From the NCBI GenBank assembly GCA_007125875.1, contig SLCI01000123.1:1-5405 (forward strand): a stretch of DNA of 5,405 nucleotides, written 5' to 3'. Below the pieces are notes generated by a model, which was not told the DNA's origin, ran no database searches, and saw only the letters and a program-made list of their open reading frames with translations. The translations under genes were made by a program, and so were the position numbers. The stretch comes from Kiritimatiellia bacterium (lineage in GTDB: Bacteria > Verrucomicrobiota > Kiritimatiellia > SLAD01). The number at the start of each line of letters is the position of its first letter. Positions within the stretch are counted from its first letter, which is position 1. Of this stretch, positions 4,993 through 5,405 are shown in pieces.

Positions 4993-5405
4993 ATGAAAGA
5001 CATGATAACACCACCATCTTCGCACTCAGCTACACCCCAGCCGGGCGGCTCTATTTCGCCTCCCGCACCCGGCGGGCTGGGAGCGCCGAAGAAATTCAAT
5101 ATCGTTGATCTAAAGCAATACTTTCATATTGTGGTGAAGCGGATATGGCTGGTCGCGCTATGTTTCGTGATCGCATTGGGCGTGATGGTTGTCATGTTGG
5201 TGCGAGAAGTTCCCGTCTATCGGGCCTCTGCTGATCTACTTTTAACGACGGGAATTCGCCTTCCGGTGCAAGAGCGCGAAGTGGGTTACCTAAGTGGGGC
5301 TGATTTCATGCAGACCCAAATCCGTCTGATCAATAGCGGTGCGGTCATGGGGCGCGTGCGCGAGCGTGTCGGGCGCTCAGGCGCTGAAATCCGTGAACAG
5401 TTAGT
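4993..5405 (+). CDS. Wzz/GumC-type polysaccharide co-polymerase (chain-length regulator), N-terminal 137 residues
   Basis: The frame is open from ATG 4993 to the right edge without a stop, so the gene is truncated by the window. Residues 1-35 are rich in Pro, Gly and Ser and probably form a disordered cytoplasmic tail. A Wzz domain then starts at about residue 37: VDLKQYFHIVVKR, a transmembrane helix at about 51-70 (IWLVALCFVIALGVMVVMLV), then YRASADLLL and the typical TQIRLINSGAVMGRV segment. Such proteins sit in the inner membrane, control polymer length and contact the export protein. In many loci they carry a C-terminal tyrosine-kinase domain, and whether this one does cannot be seen. The ATG is 9 bases after the export-protein stop, without a good Shine-Dalgarno. 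An alternative ATG at 5002 has a weak purine run (GAAAG) in front and would drop three residues. Close spacing suggests translational coupling. Confidence 0.9.
   Translation, partial: MKDMITPPSSHSATPQPGGSISPPAPGGLGAPKKFNIVDLKQYFHIVVKRIWLVALCFVIALGVMVVMLVREVPVYRASADLLLTTGIRLPVQEREVGYLSGADFMQTQIRLINSGAVMGRVRERVGRSGAEIREQL

Noticed and set aside
1..5405. CRISPR array, tRNA or rRNA gene, insertion sequence, or exosortase gene
   Set aside because: No regularly spaced repeats, no cloverleaf or rRNA-like stretch, no transposase frame or terminal repeats, and no exosortase-like membrane protein were seen, although exosortase genes often accompany such loci.

Overview
The window looks like part of a cell-surface polysaccharide secretion locus of a Gram-negative bacterium. 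The outer membrane is inferred from three genes: a lipoprotein with a clear lipobox, a beta-barrel protein ending in phenylalanine, and a Wza/OPX-type polysaccharide export protein with SLBB repeats. Base composition is about even. Shine-Dalgarno sequences are strong at only some starts. The style of the locus (small BamE-like lipoprotein, then barrel, SLBB export protein and Wzz/GumC protein) recalls exopolysaccharide loci of Verrucomicrobiota and related phyla. That placement is a guess from protein style, since no taxonomic marker is present.

Layout. On the minus strand, a 498-aa membrane-anchored protein with a long C-terminal coiled coil (1819 to 323) is followed after 37 bases by the start of an exported protein (285 to the left edge), probably in one operon. 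On the plus strand, starting from a shared 173-base divergent control region (1820-1992), come a BamE/SmpA-like lipoprotein (1993-2370), an outer-membrane beta-barrel (about 2467-3795), a polysaccharide export protein with one export domain and three SLBB domains (3817-4983), and the first 137 codons of a Wzz/GumC-type co-polymerase that runs off the right edge (4993 onward). The last three genes are 21 and 9 bases apart and are very likely co-transcribed. No gene-free stretch exceeds 300 bases. The largest are 1820-1992 and 2371-2466, and both contain dyad symmetries.

How the genes may work together. The Wzz/GumC protein would sit in the inner membrane and set polymer length. The SLBB protein would form the periplasmic conduit. 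It stops right after its third SLBB domain, with no C-terminal outer-membrane helix, so the adjacent barrel is the best candidate for the outer-membrane pore. The BamE-like lipoprotein may help assemble or support the barrel. The two minus-strand genes are of unknown function, but both are predicted to be exported or membrane-anchored and may be co-regulated through the shared promoter region.

The most interesting non-coding signal is a perfect 13-bp stem-loop followed by a T-rich run (2480-2520), embedded in the signal-peptide codons of the barrel gene. It looks like an intrinsic terminator or attenuator sitting inside a start region, and a second stem-loop lies just upstream (2379-2430).
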